A DNA stretch of 64,000 bases from Melastoma dodecandrum (lineage: Eukaryota > Streptophyta > Magnoliopsida > Myrtales > Melastomataceae): positions 372,001 through 436,000 of the forward strand of contig JARUPY010000235.1 in the NCBI GenBank assembly GCA_029817715.1. Reading direction: 5' to 3'. Of the stretch, positions 36,221-47,050 are shown piece after piece. The notes under the pieces are model-generated. The model was not told the origin of the DNA. It ran no database searches and saw only the letters and a list, made by a program, of their open reading frames with translations. Numbering within the stretch: the first letter of the stretch is position 1; each line of letters starts with the position of its first letter. The position numbers were made by a program, and so were the translations under genes.

Positions 36221-37923
36221 TGTTGACCTGGTTTTGATGATGAACTTTAGCGACAAGTTACTGGTGGTCAGTAGTAATGTTTCACAAGTTATGTGTTCAT
36301 TCTTAGTGATGAGCTTGAGCAATGCGTTGCTGAACCACAGCTAGTAACCGCTATATATTACTGCGTTCCAGTACACTGTTACTGTGATATTACGCATAGA
36401 AGTTGAAAATATGGAAACATATTTTTAATAATCACGATTTATTCTAAAATTTATTTTAATCTATCTCAGATAATTATTCTGAGTGTCTAGGTTCATTTAA
36501 CGTAGCCTAATGATTTTGTCATAAGCACTTAGGCAACAAATAAAATGAGATTACCTTTCCAATTTTTATTTTTCGAAACAAAATATCTCTCTGATTCCCT
36601 ACAGCAACATCTCACTGTAATGGGAGAAAATATCAAATTAAATATATTTGATTATCACAATCGATTAGATAAGATAATATATAGATTGGAAATAAATTAT
36701 CTAATTGATACAAATGGAGGAAGTTACCGTTGGATCTTTCCTTCTATGGGACAGCAAACGTTGAGCAGACTGTTGCTGAATCCTGGCTGCCAGTTTTGGC
36801 AACACATCTCGAAGATTGCCTGGACGTCCCTTATGCTTCTTTCTCCGTTATAATCAGACCAAGGACGACATTTTCTCTCTGCCTTTGTGCGTTTGAGTGG
36901 TCTGAGTGGTCTAAGTGGTCTAAGTGAGCTTTGTGCGTTGACGGAGAGCGGAAGGTGCTAAGTGTTTCCTGGTTCTTTCTCGTGCAAGCTGCGTGTGAGA
37001 GTGTCAAGGGGCTGAGGTCAGATCCCTTGTATCGTCTGACAGGGACTAGGTGTCCTCGGTGCGTTCAACGAGCAGCCGTCGAATCGTCTGAGGGAAGCTA
37101 AGTGAATACCTGCTCTGAATTCAGTAACCGGTTGCTGCTACCCATCGGCAAGAAGCCGTTCTTGTCGTGTCTTTTCGCAGGGAAGTCTCGAGCCTACGGA
37201 GTTTGAGCAGTTAGACACGCACTTGTGGATGCGCGCTAGAAGTCTCGTGCCTGCAGGGTAGAGCAGGAGTTGGGAACGTCGCCGGAGTGGAAAGAGTTCC
37301 TCCCGAGCACAGGGGTGCTGTGCAGAAGTCTTGAACGCCTGATACAGAGGATTAGTAAAGCAGGTTGCGTGGAAGCCAACGGATCGGAAAATTCCACCCT
37401 AGGCACTGGGTGTGCAGTGCAGTGAGTCACAGCTGTGGTAACCGTGCACGTCCGAACTGAGTGTAGGACGGATACCTTCTAAGTGGCTTTGTGGTTTTCT
37501 TTGTGATCTTTGTGGTTCTTCTCTTAGTGATCTTTGTGGTGATCTATTTGATTAACTTTGTGGTTGTCTCTTAAGCAAGTGCAGGCTTATCTTAAGGAGA
37601 GACAAGATCTGTGTGGAAATCCTCTGCTGAACTACTAAGTGCTGAAGCAATCCTTCGCTGTAAAGCAGAAACGAGCTGCTCTCTGAGAAGTCATTCTTCA
37701 CCGTAAGGAATTATTTGTGAGGATTTAAACTAACATAACGTTGTCTGTGTTCTTTGATAAGTCAGGATTATATTAAGCGACAACGAGCTGTGTGGAATCC
37801 ATTGAGCTACCAACTGCTGAGGATAAGCATCATTCTGCTGGAAACAAGAAGACGTCCACTGTGTGATGAGCTGACCGTTGCCAGGAGTGATCATCTATTG
37901 TACGGGATTCTAAATCTCACTTT
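36221..37923 (+). repeat. 5' LTR of the Sirevirus, lacking its 3' end
   Basis: It aligns with the minus-strand LTR (62724 down to 61031), with most bases matching and several small indels. It stops at CTCACTTT (37923), so the last 310 bp of the LTR, the primer binding site and nearly all of the leader are absent. Only 39 bp remain before the gag ATG. Confidence 0.9.
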
Positions 37924-37962
37924 ACATTAAGCACAGTAAGGTGCTGCTGAGTACTGAATAGA

Positions 37963-39477
37963 ATGTCAATGCTCTTGACTGATGGTCATTCGACCGAACG
38001 TCCACTGCTCTTTTTAGGACAACACTTCTCATATTGGAAAATGAGAATGGTGTTGTTAATTGGAGCAAAAGAAGCCGATTGCTGGCATATTATTATGGAA
38101 GGAGATCTAATAGATCCTCCACCTAATCCGAACGACATTCGGCATGAAAATGAAAGAAAGAGAACTATTTCTCTCAATACTAAAGCAAGGCACTATTTAG
38201 TGTGCGCTCTTGCTGGAAACGAATTCAATCGCGTCTCTACTTGTAAGACGGCGAAAGAAATGTGGGATAGACTTGCTTTGATCTATGATGGAACAGAACA
38301 AGTCAAGGAATCCAAAGTGAATGCATTAGTAACTCAATACGAAGCATTCAAGATGAAAAAGGATGAGTCAATAAATCAAATGTTTGATAGACTCACCGAA
38401 ATCACTAATGCCATGGAATCACTTGGCAAAACAATTTCTAATTCTGAGTTGGTCAGAAAGATACTTCGCTCTTTGCCTAAAACTTGGGAAGCCAAGAAAA
38501 CGGCAATCGTAGAAGCAAAGGACTTAACGAGCTTAAGTCTTCAACAGCTACTTGGTTCTCTTGTCGCTTATGAGAATGAGAACAAGTTTGCTGAAGAAAA
38601 GAAATCCAATGCTGTTGCATTTAAAGGAAGTATTGAAATGTCCGATGAATCTGAGGATGAATCTTCATCTGATTCTAAGGATGAAGTCTCCTTGATGGCA
38701 AGGAAATTCAAAAGGTATCTTCGCAAAAATCGCTTTAAGGGAAAGCGAGATATTAAAAAGAAGAATACTAAACCACACCAAAGTAAAGGTGGTGTATGCT
38801 ATGAGTGCAACAAACCTGGTCATATGCGACTAGATTGCCCACTTTTGAATGAGAAGGGCAAATCTTCAAAATACAAGAAAAATGCCATGATGGCATCTTG
38901 GAGTGATAGTGATGAGGAATCAGATCAGGATGACGAAACAGCAAACATTTGCTATATGGCGCAAACTGATGCTGAAACTGATAAGGTAAACGCTTTCTCA
39001 CCTTCTGATCTATCTGTTGAAGATATTGAAAACCTTTTCTCTGAACTCTATGATAAAATTGAGTCCTTATCCGCTAACAATAAAGCCCTTAAGAAGGAGA
39101 ATAAATTCTTGTGTGCTGAGAACGCTTCTCTTAAGGAAGAGTTATCAGCAAAGGCTAAGAAAGCGGAAAAGCAACTTTCTCGATCCAAATCAAAGATTGA
39201 GGAGCTGCAGCAACAACTTGATGCTGTAAACAACAAAACTGATTTATGTATGCATGATTCTGGAAATGAGAAACATTCACGACATGGGAAATATGTTCCC
39301 CCTCATGTTAGGAATGGCGAGTCTCATTTTATTATTCAAAGGTTACCTAGGCTTTGTTACTATTGTAGAAAGCCGGATCATTTCATTAAAAATTACCATG
39401 TGCGGCGAAATGACATGCTTGGCATTACTTCTAAAGTTGATGGTTCTATTGTTAAATGGAAGCAACGACTTACTTAA
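37963..39477 (+). CDS. gag: Sirevirus gag polyprotein
   Basis: An intact 504-residue ORF. The N-terminal half is the capsid-like UBN2/Copia-type gag domain (YWKMRMVLLIG, EMWDRLALIYDGTEQV, ILRSLPKTWEAKKTAI). A basic stretch (about residues 245-275) precedes the zinc knuckle CYECNKPGHMRLDC (CX2CX4HX4C, from residue 279). An acidic segment (SDSDEESDQDDE) is followed by a predicted coiled coil at about residues 350-425. A second knuckle-like motif starts at residue 465 (CYYCRKPDHFIKNY) but has tyrosine where the last cysteine should be. Gag packages the element RNA in cytoplasmic particles. The frame continues into pol after a single TAA. It is unusual that this ORF is intact while its LTR has lost the promoter-distal end and primer site. 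Confidence 0.92.
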   Translation: MSMLLTDGHSTERPLLFLGQHFSYWKMRMVLLIGAKEADCWHIIMEGDLIDPPPNPNDIRHENERKRTISLNTKARHYLVCALAGNEFNRVSTCKTAKEMWDRLALIYDGTEQVKESKVNALVTQYEAFKMKKDESINQMFDRLTEITNAMESLGKTISNSELVRKILRSLPKTWEAKKTAIVEAKDLTSLSLQQLLGSLVAYENENKFAEEKKSNAVAFKGSIEMSDESEDESSSDSKDEVSLMARKFKRYLRKNRFKGKRDIKKKNTKPHQSKGGVCYECNKPGHMRLDCPLLNEKGKSSKYKKNAMMASWSDSDEESDQDDETANICYMAQTDAETDKVNAFSPSDLSVEDIENLFSELYDKIESLSANNKALKKENKFLCAENASLKEELSAKAKKAEKQLSRSKSKIEELQQQLDAVNNKTDLCMHDSGNEKHSRHGKYVPPHVRNGESHFIIQRLPRLCYYCRKPDHFIKNYHVRRNDMLGITSKVDGSIVKWKQRLT

Positions 39478-40622
39478 ATTCTTTCTCTATTTCAGGAATG
39501 CTTCAAGTTCATCACTAAGGACCATGTATGGTACTTAGATAGTGGCTGTTCGAGGCATATGTCAGGAGATGTCTCCTTATTCTCCACACTGGTTTTCCAG
39601 GATGGTGGTGCTGTCACTTTTGGTGATAATGGAAAAGGGATGGTTAAAGGAACATGAACCATTGAAGGAGTTCTTTATGTTAAAGGCCTCCAACACAATT
39701 TGATTAGTATCAGCCAATTGTGCGATAAAGGTTACAATGTTTCTTTCAATGAGAGAACATGTAACGTTTCACGGGATGGTGTCACTTGCTTCGTTGGTGA
39801 ACGCAAGAAAAACATCTATATCCTGTCCTTTAAGAACATCTCCGCTGGAGAAAATTGTCTCTTGTCCGTTAAGGACGAAGCTACTCTGTGGCATAGAAAG
39901 TTGGGACATGCTAACTACGACTTGCTGTCCAAACTTGTCAAAAAGGACATCATTAAGGGATAGCCTAAAATCAAGTTTGACAATGATCAGGTTTGCAAAG
40001 CTTGTTCTATTGGCAAACAAACAAAGGTATCCTTTAAAAGTAAAAATATGATTTCAAGCAAAGCTCCGCTTGAATTACTTCATATGGACTTATTTGGTCC
40101 AACAAGAACTCAAAGTCTTGGAGGTAAACGTTATGGATTAGTTGTGGTAGATGACTTCTCCAGATTCACTTGGGTTAAATTCTTAGCTCACAAGAGTGAT
40201 GCGTTTGCAACCTTTGAAACGTTAGTCAAACAACTTCAAAATGAGAAAGGTGTTTCTCTAAGAAGCATAAGAACGGATCATGGTACCGAATTTGAAAACC
40301 ATGACTTTACTTCTTTTTGTGAAGAATATGGTATTAACCATAATTTCTCTGCTCCATACACTCCACAGCAAAATGGAGTTGTAGAGCGAAAGAATCGAAC
40401 CTTACAAGACATGGCGAGAACCATGTTGCTGGAAAGTGAGGTTGCTAAAAATCTTTGGGCTGAAGCTGTAAGCACAGCATGCTACATCTCAAATCGTATT
40501 CATTTGAGACACTCATTAGGTAAAACTCCTTATGAGTTATATAAAGGCAGAAAGCCTAATATCTCATACTTTCATCCATTTGAAAGTAAGTGCTACATCT
40601 TGAGACCCATTAAAGATGGTGT
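39478..40622 (+). pseudogene. pol: Sirevirus pol fragment: protease and integrase, truncated
   Basis: It is in the same frame as gag, after one TAA (39475-39477). The protease active site WYLDSGCSRHMSG is intact at about 39529-39567. The integrase zinc region (LWHRKLGHANYDL ... VCKACSIGK) and all three catalytic residues are present (HMDLFGP, RTDHGTEF, QQNGVVERKNR). Two further in-frame stops at 39655 and 39961 disable it, and it ends inside integrase after KCYILRPIKDG, where 5S spacer begins. Relatives encode integrase, RT and RNase H in one polyprotein; RT and RNase H are not in this piece. Confidence 0.92.
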
Positions 40623-40658
40623 CGCAAAAAGTTATACAATTGACGAGAATGTATCAGC

Positions 40659-40777
40659 GGGTGCGACCATACCAGCACTGAATCTCCGGATCCCATCAGA
40701 ACTCCGATGTTAAGCGTGCTTGCGTAAGAGTAGTTCTAGGATGGGTGACCTCCTGGGAAGTCCTCGAGATGCACTCC
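40659..40777 (+). rRNA. 5S rRNA, copy P1
   Basis: First copy after the breakpoint; only about 36 bp of upstream spacer survive. It has GAATCTCCGG in place of AAAGCACCGG. Confidence 0.9.
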
Positions 40778-40959
40778 TTTTTGTTCGCGTGTGTGATTTA
40801 TTCTTTTGGTTTGTTCAACTTTAGTACCGTAAGTTTTGGCCTCATTCCGCTCGTTGTCTACATTTCGATTCGCAACCGGAGAGATGGAGAACCGGACACA
40901 ATTTGGAGGAACGGTAGATGAAACGCAAAAAGTTAAACAATTGACGACAATGAAGCAGC

Positions 40960-41081
40960 GGGTGCGACCAAACCAGCACTAAAGCACCGGATCCCATCAG
41001 AACTTCGAAGTTAAGCGTGCTTGGGCGGCGAGAGTAGTACTAAAATGGTTGACCTCCTGGGAAGTCCTCGAGTTGCACTCC
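40960..41081 (+). rRNA. 5S rRNA, copy P2
   Basis: 3-nt insertion in the intermediate element region (GGGCGGCGAGAG). Confidence 0.9.
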
Positions 41082-41263
41082 TTTTTGTTCGCGTGTATGA
41101 TTTGTTCTTTTGGTTTTGTTAAACGTTAGTACGGTAAGTTTTGGCCTCCTTCCACTCGTTGTCCACATTTGGATTCGCAACCGGTGAGACGGAGGACGGA
41201 CACAATTTGGAGGAACGGCAGAAGCAACGAAAAAAGTTAAACAATTGACGGGAATGAATCAGC

Positions 41264-41382
41264 GGGTGCGACCTTACCATCACTAAAGCACCGTATCCCA
41301 TCAGAACTCCGGAGTTAAGCGTGCTTGGGCGAGAGTAGCACTAGGATGGGTGACCTCTCGGGAAGTCCTTGTGTTGCACTCC
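41264..41382 (+). rRNA. 5S rRNA, copy P3
   Basis: Full length; a few substitutions in the 5' third and C box. Confidence 0.93.
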
Positions 41383-41565
41383 TTTTTATTCACGTTTTTT
41401 ATTTGTTCTTTTGGTTTTGTTCAACTTTAGGACCGTAACTTTTGGTCTCCCTCCAGTCGTTGTCCACATTTCGATTCGCAACCGGCGAGATGGAGAACAT
41501 CACACAATTTCGAGGAACGGTAGAACAAACCCAAAAAGTTAAACAATTGACGAGAATGAAGAAGT

Positions 41566-41684
41566 GGGTGCGACCATACCCGCAGTAAAGCACCGGATCC
41601 CATCAGAACTCTAAAGTTAAGCGTGCCTGGGCGGGAGTTGTACTAGGATGGGTGACCTTCTGGGAAGTCCTCGAGAAGCACTCC
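41566..41684 (+). rRNA. 5S rRNA, copy P4
   Basis: Full length; changes in the A-box and intermediate regions (CGTGCCTGGGCGGG). Confidence 0.9.
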
Positions 41685-41864
41685 TTTTTGTTCGCGTGTA
41701 TGATTTGTTATTTTGGTTTTGTTCAACTTTAAGACCCTAAGTTTTGGCCTCGTTCCACTCGTTGTCAACATTTCGATTCGCAACCAGAGAGATGGAGAAC
41801 ATGACACAATTTGGACGAACGGTAGAATAAACGCAAAAAGTTAAACAATAGACGAGAATGTAAG

Positions 41865-41977
41865 GGGGGCGACCATACTAAAGCACCGGATCCCATCAAA
41901 AATCAGTAGTTAAACGTGCTTGGGCGAGACTAGCACTTGGATGGGTGACCTCCTGGGAAGTCGTCGTATTGCACTCC
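41865..41977 (+). rRNA. 5S rRNA, copy P5
   Basis: A 6-nt deletion (CCAGCA) in the 5' part shortens it to 113 nt; probably a pseudogene. Confidence 0.88.
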
Positions 41978-42149
41978 TTTTTGTTCACGTGTTCGATTTC
42001 TTCTTTTTGTTTTGTTCAACTTTTGGACTGTAAAATTTGGCCTCATTCCACATTTCGATTTGCAACTGGCGAGATGGAGAACATGACCCAATTTCGAGGA
42101 ACGGTAGAAGAAACCCAAAAAGTTAAACAATTTACGAGAACAATGCTGC

Positions 42150-42238
42150 GGAGCGTCCATACGCGCAGTAAAGCACTGGATCCCATCAGAACTCCGAAGT
42201 TAAGCGTGACCTCCTAGGAAGTCCTTGAGTTGCACTCC
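42150..42238 (+). pseudogene. 5S rRNA, copy P6, internally deleted
   Basis: About 28 nt between GTTAAGCGTG and ACCTCCTAGG are missing, which removes the intermediate element and half the C box. The 5' end is also altered. Confidence 0.9.
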
Positions 42239-42421
42239 TTTTTGTTCGCGTGTATGATTTGTTGTTTTGGTTTTCTTCAACTTTAGGACCGTAAGTTTTG
42301 GCCCCCTTCCACTCGTTGTCCACATTTCGATTCGCAACCGGTGAGATGGAGAACCGGACACAATTTGAACGAACGATAGAGTCAACGTAAAATGTTAAAC
42401 AATTGACGAGAATGGATTAGC

Positions 42422-42574
42422 GGCTACGACCATACCAGCACTAAACCATCGGATCCCATCAGAACTCTCAAGTTAAGCGTGCTTGGAAGAGAATAGTACT
42501 ACGATGGGTGACCTCCTGGGGCGAGAATAGTACAAGGATGGGTGACCTCCTGGGAAGTCCAAGTGTTGCACTCC
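42422..42574 (+). pseudogene. 5S rRNA, copy P7, with internal duplication
   Basis: A segment of about 34 nt covering the intermediate element and C box is present twice in tandem, giving 153 nt with two C-box-like sites. The 3' end is of the CCAAG/TTATT variant family. Confidence 0.9.
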
Positions 42575-42738
42575 TTATTCTTCACGTGTTTGATTTGTTC
42601 TTTTGGTTTTGTTCCACTTTAGGACCGTAAGTTTCGGCCTCCTTCCACTCGTTGTCCACACTTCGATTCGCAACCGGCGAGATAGAGAACGGACACAATT
42701 TACGAGAAAAGTTAAACAATCGACGAGAATGGAGCAGA

Positions 42739-42856
42739 GGGTGCGACCATACCAGCACTAAAGCACCGGATCCCATCAGAACTCCGAAGTTAAGCGTGCT
42801 GGGCGAGTGTAGTACTAGGATGGGTGACCTCCTGGGTGGTCCTCGTGTTGAACTCC
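42739..42856 (+). rRNA. 5S rRNA, copy P8
   Basis: One-base deletion (GTGCTGGGCG); base before the gene is A, not C; 3' end TTGAACTCC. Confidence 0.9.
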
Positions 42857-43038
42857 TTTTTGTTCGCGTGTTTCATTTGTTCTTTTGACTTTGTTCAACT
42901 TTAGAACCGTATGTTTTGGCCTCCTTCCACTCGTTGACCACATTTCGATTCGCAACCGGCGAGATGGAGAACAGGACACAATTTATACGAACGGTAGAAT
43001 AAATGCAAAAAGTTAAACAATCGGCGAGAATGTATCAG

Positions 43039-43157
43039 GGGTGTGACAATACCAGTACTAAAGCACCGGATCACAACGGAATTCCAAAGTTAAGCGTGCT
43101 TGGGTGAGATTTGTACTAGGATGGGTGACTTTCTGGGAAGTCCTCGAGATGCACTCC
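43039..43157 (+). rRNA. 5S rRNA, copy P9
   Basis: Full length with many substitutions (GGGTGTGACAATACC, GGATCACAACGG). Confidence 0.88.
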
Positions 43158-43340
43158 TTTTTGTTCGCGTGTATGATTTGTTATTTTGGTTTTGTTCAAC
43201 TTTAGGACCATAAGTTTTGGCCTCCCTCCTCTCGTTGTCCACATTTCGATTCGTAACTGGCGAGATGGAGAACCGGTCACAATTTGGACGAACGGGAGAA
43301 TCAACGGAAAAAGTAAAACAATTGACGAGAATGTAAGAGC

Positions 43341-43459
43341 GGGTGCGACCATACCCTCACTAAAGCACCGGATCCCATCAGAACTTCGAAGTTACGCGTG
43401 CTTGGGCGAAAGTTGTTCTAGGATGGGTGACCTCCTGGAAAGTCCTTGTGTTGCACTCC
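43341..43459 (+). rRNA. 5S rRNA, copy P10
   Basis: Full length; A box changed (GAAGTTACGCGTGC). Confidence 0.92.
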
Positions 43460-43623
43460 TTTTTGTTCGCGTGTATGATTTGTTCTGTTGGTTTTGTTCA
43501 ACTTTAGGACTGTATGTTTCGGCCTCCTTCCACTCGTTGTCCACATTTCGATTCGCAACGGGTGATATGGAGAACGGACACAATTTACGAAAAAAATTAA
43601 ACAATTGAAGAGAATGATGCAGC

Positions 43624-43742
43624 GGGGGCGACAATACCAGCACTAAAACACCCTATCGCATCAGAACTCTGAAGTTAAGCGTGCATGGGCGAGAGTAGTT
43701 CTAGGATGGGTGACCTCCTGGGAAGTCCAAGAGTTGCACTTC
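43624..43742 (+). rRNA. 5S rRNA, copy P11 (CCAAG/TTATT family)
   Basis: 3' part GTCCAAGAGTTGCACTTC followed by TTATTG, so no T4 terminator directly follows. Confidence 0.9.
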
Positions 43743-43924
43743 TTATTGTTCGCGTCTTTAATTTGTTCTTTTGGTTTGTTCAACTTTAGTACCGTAAGTT
43801 TTGGCCTCATTCCACTCGTTGTCCACATTTCGATTCGCAACCGGCGAGATGGAGAACATGACACAATTTGGACGAACGGCAGAATAAACGCAAAAAGTTA
43901 AATAATTGACGAGAATGTATCAGC

Positions 43925-44043
43925 GGGTGCGACTATACCAGCACTAAAGCACCCTATCCCATCTGAACTCCGAAGTTAAGCCTGCATGGGCGAGAGAAGT
44001 ACTAGGATGGGTGACCTCTTGGGAAGCCCAAGTGTTGCACTCC
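43925..44043 (+). rRNA. 5S rRNA, copy P12 (CCAAG/TTATT family)
   Basis: 3' part CCCAAGTGTTGCACTCC followed by TTATTG; A box altered (AAGCCTGCATGG). Confidence 0.9.
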
Positions 44044-44225
44044 TTATTGTTCGCGTGTTTGATTTGATCTTTTGGTTTGTTCAACTTTAGTACCGTAAGT
44101 TTTGGCCTCATTCCACTCGTTGTCCACATTTCGATTCGCAACCGGCGAGATGGAGAACATGACACAATTTGGACGAACGGTAGAATAAACGCAAAAAGTT
44201 AAATAATTGACGAGAATGTATCAGC

Positions 44226-44341
44226 GGGTGCGACCATACAAGCACAAAAGCACCGGATCCCATCAGAACTCCGTTAAGCGTGCTTGGGCGACTGTAGTAC
44301 TTAGATGGATGACCTCCTGGGAAGTCCTCGTGTTGCACTCC
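44226..44341 (+). rRNA. 5S rRNA, copy P13
   Basis: A 3-nt deletion in the A box (CTCCGTTAAGCG); T5 terminator present. Confidence 0.9.
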
Positions 44342-44504
44342 TTTTTGTTCGCGTATATGATTTGTTCTTTTGGTTTTGTTCAACTTTTGAACCGTAAGTT
44401 TCGGCCTCCTTCCACTCGTTGTCCACACGTCGATTCGCAACCCACGAGATGGAGTCGGACACAATTTAAGAAATAAGTTAAACAATTGACGAGAATGAAG
44501 CAGC

Positions 44505-44623
44505 GGGTACGACCATACCGGCACTAAAGCACACTATCCCATCAGAACACCGAATTTAAGCGTGCATGGGCGAGAGTAGCACTAGGATGGGTGACCTCCT
44601 GGGAAGTCCAAGTGTTGCATTCC
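44505..44623 (+). rRNA. 5S rRNA, copy P14 (CCAAG/TTATT family)
   Basis: 3' part GTCCAAGTGTTGCATTCC followed by GTATTG. Confidence 0.9.
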
Positions 44624-44805
44624 GTATTGTTCGCGTGTTTGATTTGTTCTTTTGGTTTGTTCCACTTTAGTACTGTAAGTTTTGGCCTCATTCCACTCGT
44701 TGTCCACATTTCGATTCGCAACCAGCGAGATGGAGAACATGACACAATTTGGACGAACGGCAAAATAAATGCAAAAAGATAAATAATTGACGAGAATGTA
44801 TCAGC

Positions 44806-44924
44806 GGGTGCGACCATACCTGCAGTAAAGCACCGGATCCCATTAGAACTCCGAAGTTAAACGTGCTGGGGCGAGAATAGTACAAGGATGGGTGACCTCC
44901 TGGGAAGTCCAAGTGTTGCACTCC
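44806..44924 (+). rRNA. 5S rRNA, copy P15 (CCAAG/TTATT family)
   Basis: 3' part GTCCAAGTGTTGCACTCC followed by TTATTG. Confidence 0.91.
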
Positions 44925-45088
44925 TTATTGTTCACGTGTTTGATTTGTTCTTTTGGTTTTGTTCCACTTGAGGACCATAAGTTTCGACCTCCTTCCACTC
45001 GTTGTCCACACTTCGATTCGCAACCGGCGAGATGGAGAACGGACACAATTTACGAGAAAAGTTAAACAATCGACGAGAATGGAGCAGA

Positions 45089-45206
45089 GGGTGCGACCAT
45101 ACTAGCACTAAAGCACTGGATCCCATCAGAACTCCGAAGTTAAGTGTGCTGGGCGAGTGTAGTACGAGGATGGGTGACCTCCTGGGTAGTCCTCGTGTTG
45201 CACTCC
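45089..45206 (+). rRNA. 5S rRNA, copy P16
   Basis: Shares the one-base deletion and the A at -1 with P8, so the two are recent relatives. Confidence 0.91.
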
Positions 45207-45389
45207 TTTTTGTTCGCGTGTTTGATTTGTTCTTTTGGCTTTGTTTAACTTTAGGACCGTAAGTTTTGGCCTCCTTCCTCTCGTTGTCCACATTTCGATT
45301 CGCAACCGGCGAGATGAAGAACAGGTTACAATTTGGACGAACGGTAGAATAAACGTAAAAAGTGAAATAATTGACGAGAATGTATCAGC

Positions 45390-45508
45390 TGGTGCGACCA
45401 TACCAGCACTAAAGCACCGGATCCCATCAAAACTCCGAAGTTAAGCGTGCTTGGGCGGGAGTAGTACTAGGGTGGGTGACCTCCGGGGAAGTCCAAGTGT
45501 TGCACTCC
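45390..45508 (+). rRNA. 5S rRNA, copy P17 (CCAAG/TTATT family)
   Basis: First base T instead of G; 3' part GTCCAAGTGTTGCACTCC followed by TTATTC. Confidence 0.9.
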
Positions 45509-45690
45509 TTATTCTTCGCGTGTTTGATTTGCTCTTTTGGTTTGTTCAACTTTAGTACCGTAAGTTTTGGCCACATTCTACTCGTTGTCCACATTTCGAT
45601 TCGCAACCGGCGAAATGGAGAACCGGAAACAATTTGGACGAACGGTAGAATAAATGCAAAAAGTTAGATAATTGACGAGAATGTATCAGC

Positions 45691-45809
45691 GGGTGCGACC
45701 ATACCAGCACTAAAGCACCGGATCCCATCAAAACCCCGAAGTTAAGCGTGTTTGGGCGAATGTATTACTAGGATGGCTGACCTCCTTGGAAGACCTCGTG
45801 TTGCACTCC
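45691..45809 (+). rRNA. 5S rRNA, copy P18
   Basis: Full length; C box altered (GATGGCTGACCTCCTTGG). Confidence 0.92.
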
Positions 45810-45991
45810 TTTTTGTTAGCGTATATGAGTTGTTCTTTTGGTTTAGTTCAACTTTAGGACCGTAAGTTTCGGCCTCCTTCCACTCGTTGTTCACATTTGG
45901 ATTTGCAACCGGCGAGAGGGAGAACGGACACAATTTGGAGGAACGGTATTAGAAACGAGAAAAGTTAAACAATTGAGGGGAATGAAGCAGC

Positions 45992-46110
45992 CGGTGCGAC
46001 CATACCAGCACTAAAGCACCGGATCCCATCAGAACTCCGAAGTTAAGCGTACTTAGCCGAGAGTAGTACTAGGATGGGTGACCTCCTGGGAAGTCCTCGT
46101 ACGGCATTCC
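45992..46110 (+). rRNA. 5S rRNA, copy P19
   Basis: First base C; 3' end altered (CGTACGGCATTCC). Confidence 0.9.
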
Positions 46111-46293
46111 TTTTTGTTCGCGTGTTTGATTTGTTCTTTTGGCTTTGTTCAATTTTAGGACCGTAAGTTTTGGCATCCTTCCACTCGTTGTCCACATTTC
46201 CATTCGCAACCGGCGAGATGGAGAACATGACATAATTTGGTCGAACGGTATAATAAACGCAAAAAGTTAAACAATTGATGAGAATGTACCAGC

Positions 46294-46412
46294 GGGTGCT
46301 TCCATACCAGCACTAAAGCACTGGAACCCATCAGAACTGCGAAGTTAAGCCTACTTGGGCGAGAGTTGTACTAGGATGGGTGACCTCCTGGGAAGTCCTC
46401 GTGTTGCACTCC
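46294..46412 (+). rRNA. 5S rRNA, copy P20
   Basis: Full length; 5' end GGGTGCTTCC, otherwise near consensus. Confidence 0.93.
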
Positions 46413-46595
46413 TTTTTGTTCGCGTGTTTGATTTGTTCTTTTGGCTTTGTTCAACTTTAGGACCATAAGTTTTGGCCTCCAGCCACGCGTTGTCCACAAT
46501 TCGATTCGCAACCGGCGCGATGGAGAACAGGACACAATTTGGTCGAACGGTAGTATAAACGGAAAAAGTTAAACAATTGACGAGAATGTATCAGC

Positions 46596-46714
46596 GGGTG
46601 CGACTATACCAGTACTAAAGCACCGAATCCCATCAGAACTCCGAAGTTAAGCGCGCTTGGGTGAGTGTAGTACTAGGATGGGTGACCTCCTGGGAAGTCC
46701 TCGAGTTGCACTCC
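46596..46714 (+). rRNA. 5S rRNA, copy P21
   Basis: First member of the first dimer; its downstream spacer carries the extra 34 bp. Confidence 0.94.
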
Positions 46715-46931
46715 TTTTTGTTCGCGTATATGATTTGGTCCTTCGGTTTTGTTCAACTTTAGGACCGTTAGTTTTGGCCTCCTTCCACTTGTAGAGAACC
46801 CGTCGCTATCTCGGCTGTGATACCGGGGGCCACATTTCGGTTCGCAACTGGCGAGATAGAGAACCGGACACAATTTGGACGCAGGGTAGAATAAACAGAA
46901 AAAGTAAAACAATTGACGAGAATGTAACAGC

Positions 46932-47050
46932 GGGTGCGACCACACCACTACTAAAGCACCGGATCCCATCAGAACTCCGAAGTGAAGCGTACTTGGGCGA
47001 GAGTAGTACTAGGATGGGTGACCACCTAGGAAGTCCTCGTGTTGCACTCC
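46932..47050 (+). rRNA. 5S rRNA, copy P22
   Basis: Second member of the first dimer; CACACCACTACTAAAGC near the 5' end and GAAGTGAAGCG in the A box, shared with P24 (partly) and P26. Confidence 0.94.

Larger units (their letters stand above)
36221..40622 (+). mobile_element. 5' part of a Sirevirus (Copia) retrotransposon
   Basis: The order is LTR start (TGTTGACCTGG at 36221), gag, protease, integrase, and then an abrupt switch to 5S spacer at about 40622. The RT, RNase H and 3' end are missing here. The LTR matches the minus-strand LTR at 60721-62724. The window therefore holds a 5' part in plus orientation and a 3' part in minus orientation, separated by 20 kb of 5S genes. I infer that both are halves of one insertion split by an inversion. 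Confidence 0.93.

Noticed and set aside
36545..36927. ORFs in the Sirevirus LTR, also seen at 62062-62259
   Set aside because: Both lie in LTR sequence; similarity reflects LTR duplication, not coding constraint.
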